This document shows positions 17,152-26,565 of a stretch of 64,000 nucleotides of DNA, piece after piece. Source of the stretch: Paenibacillus sp. BIC5C1 (GTDB lineage: Bacteria > Bacillota > Bacilli > Paenibacillales > Paenibacillaceae); assembly GCF_032399705.1 (NCBI RefSeq), contig NZ_CP135922.1, positions 3,224,001 through 3,288,000 on the forward strand. Direction: 5' to 3'. Under the pieces are notes generated by a model. The model saw nothing but the letters and a program-made list of their open reading frames with translations, had not been told where the DNA came from and did no database searches. Numbering within the stretch: position 1 is the first letter of the stretch; each line of letters opens with the position of its first letter. Position numbers and translations under genes: made by a program.

Positions 17152-18615
17152 ATGAGCATCATGCACAACAGCTTTTTTAGAAGCAATACAATCAAAATAA
17201 ACAAAATTATCGTTACGATTTTATGGTTAACCCTGTTATCATTCTGTTTCTTCATTGCGAGCAATAAGGTTCAACTCGAAGTCGTGTTCTCACTGTTAAT
17301 TGAGCTGTCTATTGCTACTGTATTGATTATTCGCAAAAAAACAGTCTTGACGATGGTCGTTCTGATGATTGCCATACTGACCTGTACGACGCCATATATT
17401 GAATCACCTGCTGCAGGCATGCTCATTATGGTTGTTCTCTGTGTGATCTCTCTTTATTTGAATAGAGTTCTGCTATACGGGTTTGGGGTGATGTACAACA
17501 TTGCTTATATTGTGATTTATTATTCAGGCCATCAGCAATATGATTCGACTTTTTTCATGACGATTGGGTTTATCGAACTGACGATCGTTGCTCTATATTT
17601 TGTCTGCAAACGTGGCAGAGATCTGATTCAGGTGGCTCTTAACAAGGAAGCGGAAGCGAGAGAGCTTGTGATAGCACTGGATACTATGGTAAGAGCCGTT
17701 CGCGAAAATACATCTATGCTGAACACGGATATTGCCAGCTGCAATAACGATATTCAAATGTTGAAAAACATGAGTAATACGATAACCACGAATATTCAGG
17801 AAGTGACGGAAGGCATACGCGATCAATCCGGGAGCATTGCACAAATTAGTGAGGAGGTAAACAAAGCTGATGGGAAAATGTCCGAAATCAACCAAATGTC
17901 ACATCGGCTCGCCGACATCTCAGAACAAAATGGTCTGGTTGTTCGCCAAAGCTCGGATCGAATTGTTCAAATGGGCAATCAGATGACTATTATTAATGCC
18001 ACAGTTACAGAGTCAATGACTACCGTTGAGGAATTGAACAAAAGCATGGATGAAGTGAATACCTTCCTGACAGCCATCAACCAAATCTCTGATCAGACCA
18101 ACCTGCTAGCCTTAAACGCAAATATTGAAGCCTCCAGAGCAGGGGAAACAGGAGCGGGGTTTGCCGTCGTAGCCAATGAGGTCAAAAAGCTCGCGAAGGA
18201 GTGCTTCAACACGGTTAAACAGATCGACGAAATTATTCATAATATCAAGCGTAAGACACAGCTTGTAGTTGAAAAAGCGACTAACGGAAGTGAAGCAGTA
18301 CAAGAAGGTAAAGCCATCTCCAGTCAGGTACTTGAGAGCTTTGACCATATCAAGTCTACGTTTGAGCATATTGATCAATACATAGCGAAGGAAATGGATA
18401 TGACCGATCAGATGAGTCTGATTTTTAATCGAGTCCGCCAACAAGTGGATCATATATCAGCTATCTCGCAGAAGCATGCAGCAGCGACGGAGGATGTTCT
18501 GGCAACAACGCAGGAGCAGAAAAGCAATATGGATATCATGTATGCATTAATGGGAAAAATCAACCATTCCAGTAATCGTTTGCAGGATCTGATCGGGAAA
18601 AATGAAGAAGAATGA
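17152..18615 (+). CDS. Methyl-accepting chemotaxis-like protein with six-TM N-terminus
   Basis: A 487-residue protein. The first 155 residues hold about six membrane helices with very short loops; there is no extracellular sensor domain and no clear HAMP. The rest is the long helical hairpin of chemoreceptors, with the conserved tip [19 protein letters not shown] followed by [13 protein letters not shown], which binds CheW/CheA. The membrane part presumably senses something in the bilayer or pairs with the neighbouring membrane proteins. GAGGGGGAG precedes the ATG. It ends the run starting at 15842; the spacing of 13 bp to the small peptide gene implies one operon. Confidence 0.85.
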   Translation: MSIMHNSFFRSNTIKINKIIVTILWLTLLSFCFFIASNKVQLEVVFSLLIELSIATVLIIRKKTVLTMVVLMIAILTCTTPYIESPAAGMLIMVVLCVISLYLNRVLLYGFGVMYNIAYIVIYYSGHQQYDSTFFMTIGFIELTIVALYFVCKRGRDLIQVALNKEAEARELVIALDTMVRAVRENTSMLNTDIASCNNDIQMLKNMSNTITTNIQEVTEGIRDQSGSIAQISEEVNKADGKMSEINQMSHRLADISEQNGLVVRQSSDRIVQMGNQMTIINATVTESMTTVEELNKSMDEVNTFLTAINQISDQTNLLALNANIEASRAGETGAGFAVVANEVKKLAKECFNTVKQIDEIIHNIKRKTQLVVEKATNGSEAVQEGKAISSQVLESFDHIKSTFEHIDQYIAKEMDMTDQMSLIFNRVRQQVDHISAISQKHAAATEDVLATTQEQKSNMDIMYALMGKINHSSNRLQDLIGKNEEE

Positions 18616-18631
18616 TGAAGTAAAAAGCAAT

Positions 18632-18660
18632 TTGATACAAAATAAATGTTTTGTTACAAT
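18632..18660 (+). promoter_or_regulatory. SigA-type promoter of the ArsR-type gene
   Basis: TTGATA (18632-18637) and TACAAT (18655-18660) with a 17-bp spacer lie 69 bp before the start codon. Confidence 0.7.
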
Positions 18661-18728
18661 ATTATCGACTGAATTAAACTTTACGTTTAAATTTCCTGTT
18701 TCATAAATACATAAGAGGTGGTGAACGA

Positions 18729-19658
18729 ATGCTTGAGCTGAGTTTTGATAATCCGGATGAGCTGGTCATGGTCACGCATGCGTTGTCGACTCGATCCAGA
18801 GTGGATATTCTACGACTGCTGATCTCCCAAAACCTGAATATCGTTGAAATCGCGGAAGCTCTCAAACTTCCAGTATCCACGGTAGCCAGCAACATCAAGG
18901 TGTTGGAAGCTGCAAGGCTGATCAATACGGAATTGCTGCCTGCCTCTCGAGGGGCGATGAAGGTATGCAGCCGCAATTACGATGATATTCATATTGCTCT
19001 TAACCTGGAGAAAGCAATTCCCAAAGGCGATATCCAGGTGTACGAAGTGGATATGCCTATCGGTCATTATAGTGATTGTGAAGTGTCACCCACTTGCGGC
19101 ATGGCGAATGGTGAGGGCATGATCATTCGTGAGGATGAACCCGCCAGTTTTTATCATCCGAAGCATGTGGGAGCGCAAATTATGTGGTTTCGTAAGGGTT
19201 ATGTCGAATATTTGATGCCACTGGAGATTCCGGCAGAAGCGGTAATCGAATCATTGGAACTGTCCATGGAAATATGTTCTGAAGCACCAAACTATGATCA
19301 TAATTGGCCTTCCGATATCTCTGTATGGATTAACGGTGTGGAAATTGGTATGTGGACATGTCCTGGTGACTTTGGAGATCGGCGCGGAAAGCTCAACCCA
19401 GCGTGGTGGTTTGAATGGTCAACACAGTATGGTTTATTAAAGACATGGAGAGTGGACAAAAACAAGACGACGCTGGATATGGAGAAAATTTCAGCAGTTG
19501 ATCTGGCTCAGCTTAATCTTCAAAACAGCCATAAGTTAAGGGTGCGAATCGGTATCAAACCGGATGCGGTTCATCAAGGTGGCGTAAATCTATTTGGTCG
19601 ACAATTTGGAGATTATGACCAAAATATTAAGATGACTGTACATTATGCCATTCATTAG
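18729..19658 (+). CDS. ArsR-type HTH regulator with large C-terminal domain
   Basis: A 309-residue protein. Residues 10-85 form an ArsR-type winged helix (RVDILRLLISQNLNIVEIAE, then LPVSTVASNIKVLEAARL). The remaining 220 residues are mostly beta strands rich in Trp and Asp (WINGVEIGMWTCPGDFGDRRG, NPAWWFEWS), unlike a normal ArsR protein of about 100 residues. The metal-binding ELCVCD motif of true ArsR members is absent. The C-terminal part looks like a ligand-binding, perhaps sugar-binding, jelly-roll domain. It is encoded right upstream of a sugar import and hydrolysis operon and is likely its regulator. RBS AAGAGGTGG. Confidence 0.8.
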   Translation: MLELSFDNPDELVMVTHALSTRSRVDILRLLISQNLNIVEIAEALKLPVSTVASNIKVLEAARLINTELLPASRGAMKVCSRNYDDIHIALNLEKAIPKGDIQVYEVDMPIGHYSDCEVSPTCGMANGEGMIIREDEPASFYHPKHVGAQIMWFRKGYVEYLMPLEIPAEAVIESLELSMEICSEAPNYDHNWPSDISVWINGVEIGMWTCPGDFGDRRGKLNPAWWFEWSTQYGLLKTWRVDKNKTTLDMEKISAVDLAQLNLQNSHKLRVRIGIKPDAVHQGGVNLFGRQFGDYDQNIKMTVHYAIH

Positions 19659-19673
19659 AATGAAATGAGGAAG

Positions 19674-19716
19674 AAAGACCTTGGTTGCAGATATTATGTA
19701 ACTAAGGTCTTTTTTT
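19674..19716 (+). terminator. Intrinsic terminator
   Basis: AAAGACCTTGGTT pairs with AACTAAGGTCTTT, followed by T. It isolates the regulator gene from the sugar operon. Confidence 0.85.
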
Positions 19717-19741
19717 ATTTGATAATTACATTAAATATGTT

Positions 19742-19778
19742 TGAAAGCGTTGACAAGAGGTGATTACCCTTATATAAT
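19742..19778 (+). promoter_or_regulatory. Strong promoter overlapped by a catabolite response element (cre)
   Basis: TTGACA (19750-19755) and TATAAT (19773-19778) have the ideal 17-bp spacer. TGAAAGCGTTGACA (19742-19755) matches the cre consensus TGWNANCGNTNWCA at every fixed position and covers the -35. CcpA binding here should block the promoter when preferred sugars are present. Confidence 0.92.
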
Positions 19779-19856
19779 CCCCTATAGATACAGTAATAAT
19801 GTAATAAAACAATTATATCGTTTGTATCTACAAATTAGAGTAAAGGGGATACTCGC

Positions 19857-21149
19857 ATGAAAAAAAAGATCGGCAGGTTAGCACTGACATTATTGCTCTC
19901 ATTCTCAACCGTTTTAAGTGCATGTAGCGGAGGCAGTAACGAGGCGGTTGATAATGGCTCCGGTGAAGGAAAAGTGACATTGTCCTTCTGGACATTGTTC
20001 GATGGCGGTGATGGTGCCAACATGCAGACTCTAGTCGATGAATTCAACAAAAGCCATCCGGACATTGAAGTCAAAAATACCAAATTGGCCTGGGGTGAGT
20101 ATTATACGAAGCTCGTAACTGCTGTGGGTAACGGCAATGGACCGGACATTGGGATTTCCCATTCCTCCAGACTTCCCGACCTGATCAATCAGGGGGTTGT
20201 CACAGAGCTTGATACTCCGGCTACGGATGCAGGTGTGGACTGGAGCACCTATAACCAGAATCTCTTGGATGCGGTTACCGTAGAAGGTCAACATTATGCA
20301 GTCCCCATTGATACACATCCCTTTATCATGTTTTACAACAAAAAACTACTAAAAGAAGCAGGCTTGCTTGGTGAAGACGGAAAACCGATTCTGGAGCAAT
20401 CTGCTGACGGGTTTATTACGTTTCTTCAAACTTTAAAAGAGAAGCTGCCTGCCAAAACGACCCCGTTTGCATTATCCAATAATAATGATGACCCTTACCG
20501 CTTGTGGTGGTCGCTGTACTCCCAGTTGGGTGGCAACGATGTGGTGTCGGATGATCTGAAGTCCGCAGCCATTGACAAAGAGAAAGGTATCAAAGCTGCT
20601 GACTATATCCAGAAGCTCTATACCGAAGGTTATATCAAGAAAAATGATCCGGACTTCTATAAAAATTTTCAAAGTGGAACAGCCGCTATTATCATGACAG
20701 GGGTCTGGACGACAGGAACGTGGGAATCCACCAAAGGACTTGAGTTTGGAGCTATGCCTATCCCAAAATTCTACGACCAGGAAGCTACGTGGGGAGATTC
20801 CCATACCATAGTTTTGCCACTGACTAAGGATGAAGACCCGGCTAAGCGCAAAGCCGCGATGGTTTTTGCCGACTGGGTTGCTGACAATGGTCAGGTCTGG
20901 GCGAAGGCCGGACATATCCCTTCCAAGCCATCCGTGCTGGAAAAACAGGAATTCAAGGATCTGCCATACCGCAGTGATTATTCCGAAGTTGCAAGTGTAG
21001 TTAAATTCAGCAAACATTCTACCAAAAATGCACAAATCCGCGATGAAGCTGCCTTTAAATTTCTGAATGAAGTATGGATGAACAAAATGACCCCAGCAGA
21101 TGCCATGAACAACATGGAGACCGCCATTCAGAAAATAGTGAGCGAATAG
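19857..21149 (+). CDS. Sugar ABC transporter substrate-binding lipoprotein
   Basis: A 430-residue family 1 solute-binding protein. The signal peptide ends in the lipobox VLSAC with the lipidated Cys23. Typical features follow: VTLSFWTLFDGGDG, LVDEFNKSHPDIEVKNT, and AAIIMTGVWTTG. It is anchored outside the membrane and delivers a sugar or oligosaccharide to the two permeases downstream. The ATPase gene is absent, as usual for this importer type in Bacillota, where a shared MsmX-like ATPase serves many systems. First gene of a six-gene operon under a cre-controlled promoter. Confidence 0.93.
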   Translation: MKKKIGRLALTLLLSFSTVLSACSGGSNEAVDNGSGEGKVTLSFWTLFDGGDGANMQTLVDEFNKSHPDIEVKNTKLAWGEYYTKLVTAVGNGNGPDIGISHSSRLPDLINQGVVTELDTPATDAGVDWSTYNQNLLDAVTVEGQHYAVPIDTHPFIMFYNKKLLKEAGLLGEDGKPILEQSADGFITFLQTLKEKLPAKTTPFALSNNNDDPYRLWWSLYSQLGGNDVVSDDLKSAAIDKEKGIKAADYIQKLYTEGYIKKNDPDFYKNFQSGTAAIIMTGVWTTGTWESTKGLEFGAMPIPKFYDQEATWGDSHTIVLPLTKDEDPAKRKAAMVFADWVADNGQVWAKAGHIPSKPSVLEKQEFKDLPYRSDYSEVASVVKFSKHSTKNAQIRDEAAFKFLNEVWMNKMTPADAMNNMETAIQKIVSE

Positions 21150-21163
21150 AAGGAAGACGGGTC

Positions 21164-21214
21164 GCGCAAGCCTGCGTAATCACCATCTCTAAATAAGAAA
21201 TCGCCGGCTTGCGT
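21164..21214 (+). other. Intercistronic stem-loop
   Basis: GCGCAAGCC pairs with GGCTTGCGT in the 87-bp gap between binding protein and permease genes. There is no T tract, so it probably protects or processes the mRNA, allowing more binding protein than permease to be made. Confidence 0.6.
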
Positions 21215-21236
21215 GCCAATCAAAGGGGAGACGCAT

Positions 21237-22127
21237 ATGAAGATCAAAAAAATGAGAGCGGATATGCAAGCGCTGGTATTTCTGCTTCCATTCTTAATTA
21301 TTTATGGTTTATTTACGATCTGGCCCATGATTAAAGGTGTGGAGATGACGTTCTATAAATGGACGCTGATCAAGAAAATGGATTTTGTTGGCCTGGATAA
21401 CTTCCGAAAGGTTTTTCAGGACAGGGAGGTATGGGAGGCAATCTGGCATTCAACCTTCTTTGTTTTCTTGAGTACACCGACCATGATTATCCTCGCGATT
21501 CTGCTGGCTTTGATAGCTAACCGAAAATCGTCATTACAAAAGTTCTACCGTATCATCTTCTTTATACCTAGCGTACTCTCCGTCGCCGTCGCAGCTTATC
21601 TGGGTTTATTCGTATTTCAGCCTTATACGGGATTTGTCAATTCCGTCCTGCACCTTGTCAGGTTATTGCCTCAAAATGCCGAGATTTTCTGGTTGACGGA
21701 AACAGGGCTCGCATGGGTCGTTATTACCGTAATTACCTTGTGGTGGACAGTCGGATTTAACTTTATTTTGTATCTTTCCGCCATGCAGGAAATACCGGAT
21801 GAAATTTATGAAGCAGCAAGGCTGGATGGTGCGAGTGACACACAAATATTTTGGAGGATTACTCTTCCTTATCTGAAACCACTGACCAAAACCATTACCA
21901 TGTTGCAGATCATCGCTTCTTACAAGGTCTTTATGCAGATTTATGTCATTACAGGCGGGGGACCCCTGGATCAGACACGTCCGATTATTCAGTTAATCTA
22001 TCAGACCGGATTCAAGAACAACAACCTGGGTTATGCCGCAACGATGTCCTATATTTTATTCGTGATCCTGCTGGTGCTGTCGGCGCTGCAATACTGGATG
22101 ACTAACCGGAAAGGGGCGGAATACTGA
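21237..22127 (+). CDS. Sugar ABC transporter permease (MalF-like)
   Basis: A 296-residue inner membrane permease with six predicted helices. The EAA loop that contacts the ATPase reads EIYEAARLDGAS at about residue 190, followed by RITLPYLKPL. It is the first of two permeases of the importer. ATG 21237 follows AAAGGGGAG. Its stop overlaps the next start (TGATG), so the two subunits are translated in step. Confidence 0.93.
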   Translation: MKIKKMRADMQALVFLLPFLIIYGLFTIWPMIKGVEMTFYKWTLIKKMDFVGLDNFRKVFQDREVWEAIWHSTFFVFLSTPTMIILAILLALIANRKSSLQKFYRIIFFIPSVLSVAVAAYLGLFVFQPYTGFVNSVLHLVRLLPQNAEIFWLTETGLAWVVITVITLWWTVGFNFILYLSAMQEIPDEIYEAARLDGASDTQIFWRITLPYLKPLTKTITMLQIIASYKVFMQIYVITGGGPLDQTRPIIQLIYQTGFKNNNLGYAATMSYILFVILLVLSALQYWMTNRKGAEY

Positions 22128-22933
22128 TGAAATGGTTATATCGCACCGGTTCTGCGTTGATGGCCGTTATGTTTGCGGCCCCACTTGTGTGGATGCTGAT
22201 GGTCTCCATCAAAGAAGAAGGCATGAAGATTATTACGGTCCTTGACTGGTTTAAACCGCCATACTCACTTGCCGTCTATAACGAAATTCTGACAACGACA
22301 AAGCTGTCACAGTGGGTGGTTAACAGTTTGTTTGTCGCAGTGGTTGTGACTGTATTGACTGTTATTTTCGCGGCGATGGCCGGATTCGCTCTCTCCAAAG
22401 TGCCGTTCCGTTTCCGTACCTTTGTATTCTTTTTTATTCTTGGTGGATTACTTATCCCCGGAGAAGCTACCATTATTCCACTCTATCAGGTAGCCAAGGA
22501 TTTGCATTTGCTGAACTCATACAGTGGGTTGATTATTCCTGCATTGGCTTCACCTGTAGCTGTCATAGTACTCAAAAGCTTCTTCGATGGCGTTCCCAAT
22601 GATCTGCTGGAGAGTGTGCAAATTGACGGTGGAGGCTTTTGGCGAATCTTTACCAGCATCATGCTGCCTTTGACACGTCCAGCCATGGCATCCATGGCAA
22701 TTCTTACATTTATCGGTTCGTGGAACAATTTCCTATGGCCATTCCTATCCATAACCGATGATAATCTGTTTACGCTGCCAATGGGGATCCCAACGCTAAT
22801 GGGCCAGTATTCAGAAGATTACGTTAAACCAATGGTTATCAATGCCGTGGCTTCTGTTCCCATCATTATATTGTTTATCATTTTTGAGAAACAGATTGTT
22901 AAAGGCATCAGCATGTCCGGTATTAAGGGTTAA
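22127..22933 (+). CDS. Sugar ABC transporter permease (MalG-like)
   Basis: A 268-residue permease with six membrane helices. The EAA-type loop is degenerate (DLLESVQIDGGGFWRIF) but in place, and the C-terminus ends in the common KGISMSGIKG. It overlaps the preceding permease gene. Together they form the membrane channel of the sugar importer; the next genes hydrolyse its probable substrate. Confidence 0.93.
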   Translation: MKWLYRTGSALMAVMFAAPLVWMLMVSIKEEGMKIITVLDWFKPPYSLAVYNEILTTTKLSQWVVNSLFVAVVVTVLTVIFAAMAGFALSKVPFRFRTFVFFFILGGLLIPGEATIIPLYQVAKDLHLLNSYSGLIIPALASPVAVIVLKSFFDGVPNDLLESVQIDGGGFWRIFTSIMLPLTRPAMASMAILTFIGSWNNFLWPFLSITDDNLFTLPMGIPTLMGQYSEDYVKPMVINAVASVPIIILFIIFEKQIVKGISMSGIKG

Positions 22934-22984
22934 CACTTTTTCAGGCCTATGAGCCAAATACAGAGGAGATCGGAGAGAAACAAG

Positions 22985-24751
22985 ATGACAACTAAATTTT
23001 ACAACAAGGATTATCCAAGACCGCAATTTGTACGCAATGAGTGGTTGGATTTGAATGGAGAATGGGATTTTAGTTTTGATGACAATCAGGCGGGTGAAAG
23101 CGAGCAGTGGTACGATCAGAATCAGTTTCCGGAAGGGACCAAAATCAAAGTTCCCTTCACGTATGAGACCCAAGCGAGCGGTATCGGAATCGAGACATTT
23201 CATCCTCTAGTCTGGTACCGCAGAAGTGTTCAGATTCCCGAAGAAGCAAAAGGAAAACGGAGCATTCTGCATTTTCAGGGAGTGGATTATCGCGCAAAAT
23301 GTTGGGTGAACGGAACGGTTGTTGGTGAACATGAGGGAGGGTATGCAGCGTTTTCATTCGACATTACCCCTTATATCACTTACGGCTCGGAGAACAATAT
23401 TGTTCTTGAAGTAGAAGACAGTCAGAGCGCGATGCAGCCTCGGGGGAAACAACGCTGGGTGGATGACAATTTTGAATGTTTTTATGTGCAGAGCACCGGG
23501 ATATGGAAAAGTGTCTGGATGGAGCATGTGAGTGAAGCAAGGGTTGAAGCAGTCAAGATGACACCGGATATCGATCGTCATATGATTCGTTTGGACTTTC
23601 AATTGAATGGGATCGAAGGCAAGAACAACTTGCGTTTGGAGACACGGATTGAGCTGAAGGGTCAGCATGTGCAAACCATCAGCCTATCTCCAGACAGACC
23701 CTGGATGACCGTGGAAGCCAGTGTTAAACATGAAGCAGGCGGTCCGTGGAAACAGTCGTTATGGTCACCGGACTCACCGAACCTGTACGATATCGAGTTT
23801 GTGATGTACGAAGATGAGAAAGAAATCGATCGGGTTCATTCCTATTTTGGTATGCGAAAAATATCGATTGAAAATGGGCAGATTCTGCTGAACAATGCTC
23901 CATTGTACCAAAGAATGATTCTGGATCAGGGCTATTGGACGGAGAGCCATTTGACTCCACCTTCAGTGGAAGCACTGATTGAGGATATCGATAAAATTAC
24001 CGAGATGGGATATAACGGAATCCGTAAACATATGAAACTGGAAGATCCACGCTTTTTGTATTGGTGTGATGTGAAAGGCATGTTGGTCTGGTCAGAGATG
24101 GCAGCAACCTTCGAGTTTAATGATGAGGCAGTGAGCCGATTCACCAAAGAATGGCTTGAAATTGTTCCCCAGCAATACAATCATCCCAGCATCATTACCT
24201 GGGTGCCATTTAATGAATCGTGGGGAATACCGACAATTGGTCACGAGGTAAGGCAGCAGCAATTCACGCAATCCATATACCATCTGACCAAAGCCATTGA
24301 TCCGTATCGTCCGGTCATTACCAACGATGGATGGGAGCATACAGTTTCGGATATTTTGACAATCCATGATTATGTGGAGACGGGAGAAGCTTTTCTGGAA
24401 CGGTATCAGGATAAGGACTTAATCGTAAGTAACAAGATTGCTTCCAATCGATGGAAGTTTGCTTTTGCGGAAGGTTACCACTATAAAGGACAACCCATTA
24501 TCATCAGTGAATTCGGCGGTATTGCTTTTCAATCGGATAAAGGCTGGGGTTATGGCAATCAGGTGGACTCGGTTGAAGCCTTTATTGAACGTTTCCGTTC
24601 CATCACCGAAGCGATCAAAGCCATTCCCTATATCTCGGGCTATTGTTATACACAAGTCACTGATGTGCAGCAGGAGATTAATGGTCTGTTGACGGAAGAC
24701 CGTAAACCGAAAGTGCCACTGGAAGTGATTCGGAAAATCAATCTAGGGTGA
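22985..24751 (+). CDS. Glycoside hydrolase family 2 enzyme
   Basis: A 588-residue cytoplasmic GH2 protein. Jelly-roll sugar-binding domain first (DYPRPQFVR, LNGEWDFSFDD, PFTYETQASGIG), then an Ig-like domain, then the TIM barrel. The acid/base is Glu411 in VPFNESWG and the nucleophile Glu509 in ISEFGGIAF, both intact. GH2 covers beta-galactosidase, beta-glucuronidase, beta-mannosidase and related activities; the compact form without signal peptide suggests action on imported oligosaccharides. GGAGAG lies upstream of ATG 22985. It is followed after 17 bp by a clear paralog of nearly the same length. Confidence 0.92.
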   Translation: MTTKFYNKDYPRPQFVRNEWLDLNGEWDFSFDDNQAGESEQWYDQNQFPEGTKIKVPFTYETQASGIGIETFHPLVWYRRSVQIPEEAKGKRSILHFQGVDYRAKCWVNGTVVGEHEGGYAAFSFDITPYITYGSENNIVLEVEDSQSAMQPRGKQRWVDDNFECFYVQSTGIWKSVWMEHVSEARVEAVKMTPDIDRHMIRLDFQLNGIEGKNNLRLETRIELKGQHVQTISLSPDRPWMTVEASVKHEAGGPWKQSLWSPDSPNLYDIEFVMYEDEKEIDRVHSYFGMRKISIENGQILLNNAPLYQRMILDQGYWTESHLTPPSVEALIEDIDKITEMGYNGIRKHMKLEDPRFLYWCDVKGMLVWSEMAATFEFNDEAVSRFTKEWLEIVPQQYNHPSIITWVPFNESWGIPTIGHEVRQQQFTQSIYHLTKAIDPYRPVITNDGWEHTVSDILTIHDYVETGEAFLERYQDKDLIVSNKIASNRWKFAFAEGYHYKGQPIIISEFGGIAFQSDKGWGYGNQVDSVEAFIERFRSITEAIKAIPYISGYCYTQVTDVQQEINGLLTEDRKPKVPLEVIRKINLG

Positions 24752-24768
24752 CAGGAGAGCTGAACATC

Positions 24769-26553
24769 ATGCTGCGACAGGATTATCCAAGGCCTCAATT
24801 TGTACGTAAAGATTGGTTGAGTTTGAATGGGGAATGGGAATTTGAATTCGATGATGATAACAAGGGACGTTCGGAAAAATGGAGTGAGGGCAAGCGAGTA
24901 TTCAGCCGCCGAATCCAGGTGCCCTTTGCTTTTCAAAGTCAACTGAGTGGCATTGCAGATCCGGATTTTCACGATAATGTATGGTACAAACGGACTTTTG
25001 ACATTCCGGAGAACTTCACTGGCAAACGTCTACTGCTGCACTTCGGAGCTGTGGACTATGAAGCCTCTGTCTGGGTCAATGGACAGCTTGTGGTTCGGCA
25101 TGAAGGGGGACACACCCCTTTTCATGCCGACATTACGGATTCTTTGCTCGAAGGAAATAATGTGCTGACCGTACAAGCGATAGATTATAGCAGGGATGTA
25201 ACGTTACCACGAGGGAAGCAGTTCTGGCAGGAGCAATCTGCCCAAATTTTCTATACCCGCACGACTGGAATATGGCAATCGGTGTGGCTTGAAGCTGTCG
25301 CACCCGTTCATCTACAGAAGGTGCGTCTGACTCCTGATGTCGATCGCAACGAAATCGAAGTTACAGCGCATCTTCAAAGGAATCAAACAGAATCAAGGGA
25401 TTGGGAAGTGCAAGATATCAGACTACGAGTACAAATTGCCTATCAGGGAAAGCAGCTTTCTGAGGATGAATATCGAATCAGCGGCAGGACAGAGACCCGT
25501 ACCATCGGGCTTCACACCTTTAACGAGCATGGCCTTGGCAGGCTATGGTCACCAGAGCACCCCAATCTGTATGATATTCATTTCACTGTATTGGTGGATG
25601 GTGTGTCCGTCGATGAAGTCGACAGCTATTTCGGTATGCGCAAAATCTCCATTGAACAAGGCAAGCTGTTTCTGAATAATCGTCCTTATTATATGAAGCT
25701 CGTTCTGGATCAAGGGTATTTCCCGGATGGAAATCTGACTCCGCCGAGTGACGAGGCCATCCGGCGTGATGTGGAATTAACGAAGGAACTGGGATTTAAC
25801 GGTGCCAGAAAACACCAGAAGATTGAAGATCCAAGATACCTGTACTGGTGTGATAAGCTGGGACTGCTGGTATGGGGAGAGATGGCGAATGCTTACGATT
25901 TCTCAGAACAATATGTCGCCCAGGTAACACGGGAATGGCAGGAGGCGCTGGAAAGGGACTACAACCATCCATGTGTTGTGGTCTGGGTACCTCTTAATGA
26001 AAGCTGGGGTGTTCCCAACATCCTGACCAGCAAGGAGCAGCAGTATCATGCCTTGTCGATGTATTATTTGACCAAGTCGCTGGATTCCACTCGTCCGGTC
26101 ATTTCCAATGATGGCTGGGAGATGGTTCAGACCGACTTGTATAACATCCATGATTATGAATGGAGAAGAGAGGTTCTGGAGGAACGCTATCGCACTCGTG
26201 AAAATGCGGTAAACGCCCTTCCGGGTAGTCGAAAGCTTAGCGTGGGTGACTATCGTTATGAAGGACAGCCCATTTTAATTACCGAATTCGGTGGAATCGG
26301 GTATAAGAAAAGTGACTGGGAAGGCTGGGGTTACTCTGGAGCGGAAAATGACGAAGATTTCGCACAGCGATTGCATGCCGTAGTACAGCCGCTATTGGAT
26401 TCTCCAGTAGTAGAAGGATTTTGTTACACACAGCTGACGGACGTGGAACAGGAGATTAACGGTCTGCTGACGTATGACAGACAACCCAAGATGCCGATGG
26501 AACAGATTCGGGCCATTATCGAAGGACATTATCTATCGTCCGCTGGCGAATAA
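24769..26553 (+). CDS. Glycoside hydrolase family 2 enzyme, paralog of the preceding gene
   Basis: A 594-residue GH2 protein similar along its whole length to the preceding one: the same DYPRPQFVRKDWL start, QVPFAFQSQLSGIA, SYFGMRKISIE, ITEFGGIGY. The acid/base Glu411 (VPLNESWG) and nucleophile Glu506 are both present. The pair most likely arose by tandem duplication and then diverged, perhaps in linkage or anomer-neighbour preference. ATG 24769 follows AGGAGAG; a GTG at 24748 overlaps the previous stop and has no site. No signal peptide. Confidence 0.92.
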   Translation: MLRQDYPRPQFVRKDWLSLNGEWEFEFDDDNKGRSEKWSEGKRVFSRRIQVPFAFQSQLSGIADPDFHDNVWYKRTFDIPENFTGKRLLLHFGAVDYEASVWVNGQLVVRHEGGHTPFHADITDSLLEGNNVLTVQAIDYSRDVTLPRGKQFWQEQSAQIFYTRTTGIWQSVWLEAVAPVHLQKVRLTPDVDRNEIEVTAHLQRNQTESRDWEVQDIRLRVQIAYQGKQLSEDEYRISGRTETRTIGLHTFNEHGLGRLWSPEHPNLYDIHFTVLVDGVSVDEVDSYFGMRKISIEQGKLFLNNRPYYMKLVLDQGYFPDGNLTPPSDEAIRRDVELTKELGFNGARKHQKIEDPRYLYWCDKLGLLVWGEMANAYDFSEQYVAQVTREWQEALERDYNHPCVVVWVPLNESWGVPNILTSKEQQYHALSMYYLTKSLDSTRPVISNDGWEMVQTDLYNIHDYEWRREVLEERYRTRENAVNALPGSRKLSVGDYRYEGQPILITEFGGIGYKKSDWEGWGYSGAENDEDFAQRLHAVVQPLLDSPVVEGFCYTQLTDVEQEINGLLTYDRQPKMPMEQIRAIIEGHYLSSAGE

Positions 26554-26565
26554 GGAGGGGAATAC

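Noticed and set aside
20472..21035. 187-codon minus-strand frame
   Set aside because: Shadow of the sugar-binding protein gene; composition is Cys/Phe-rich and unlike a real protein.
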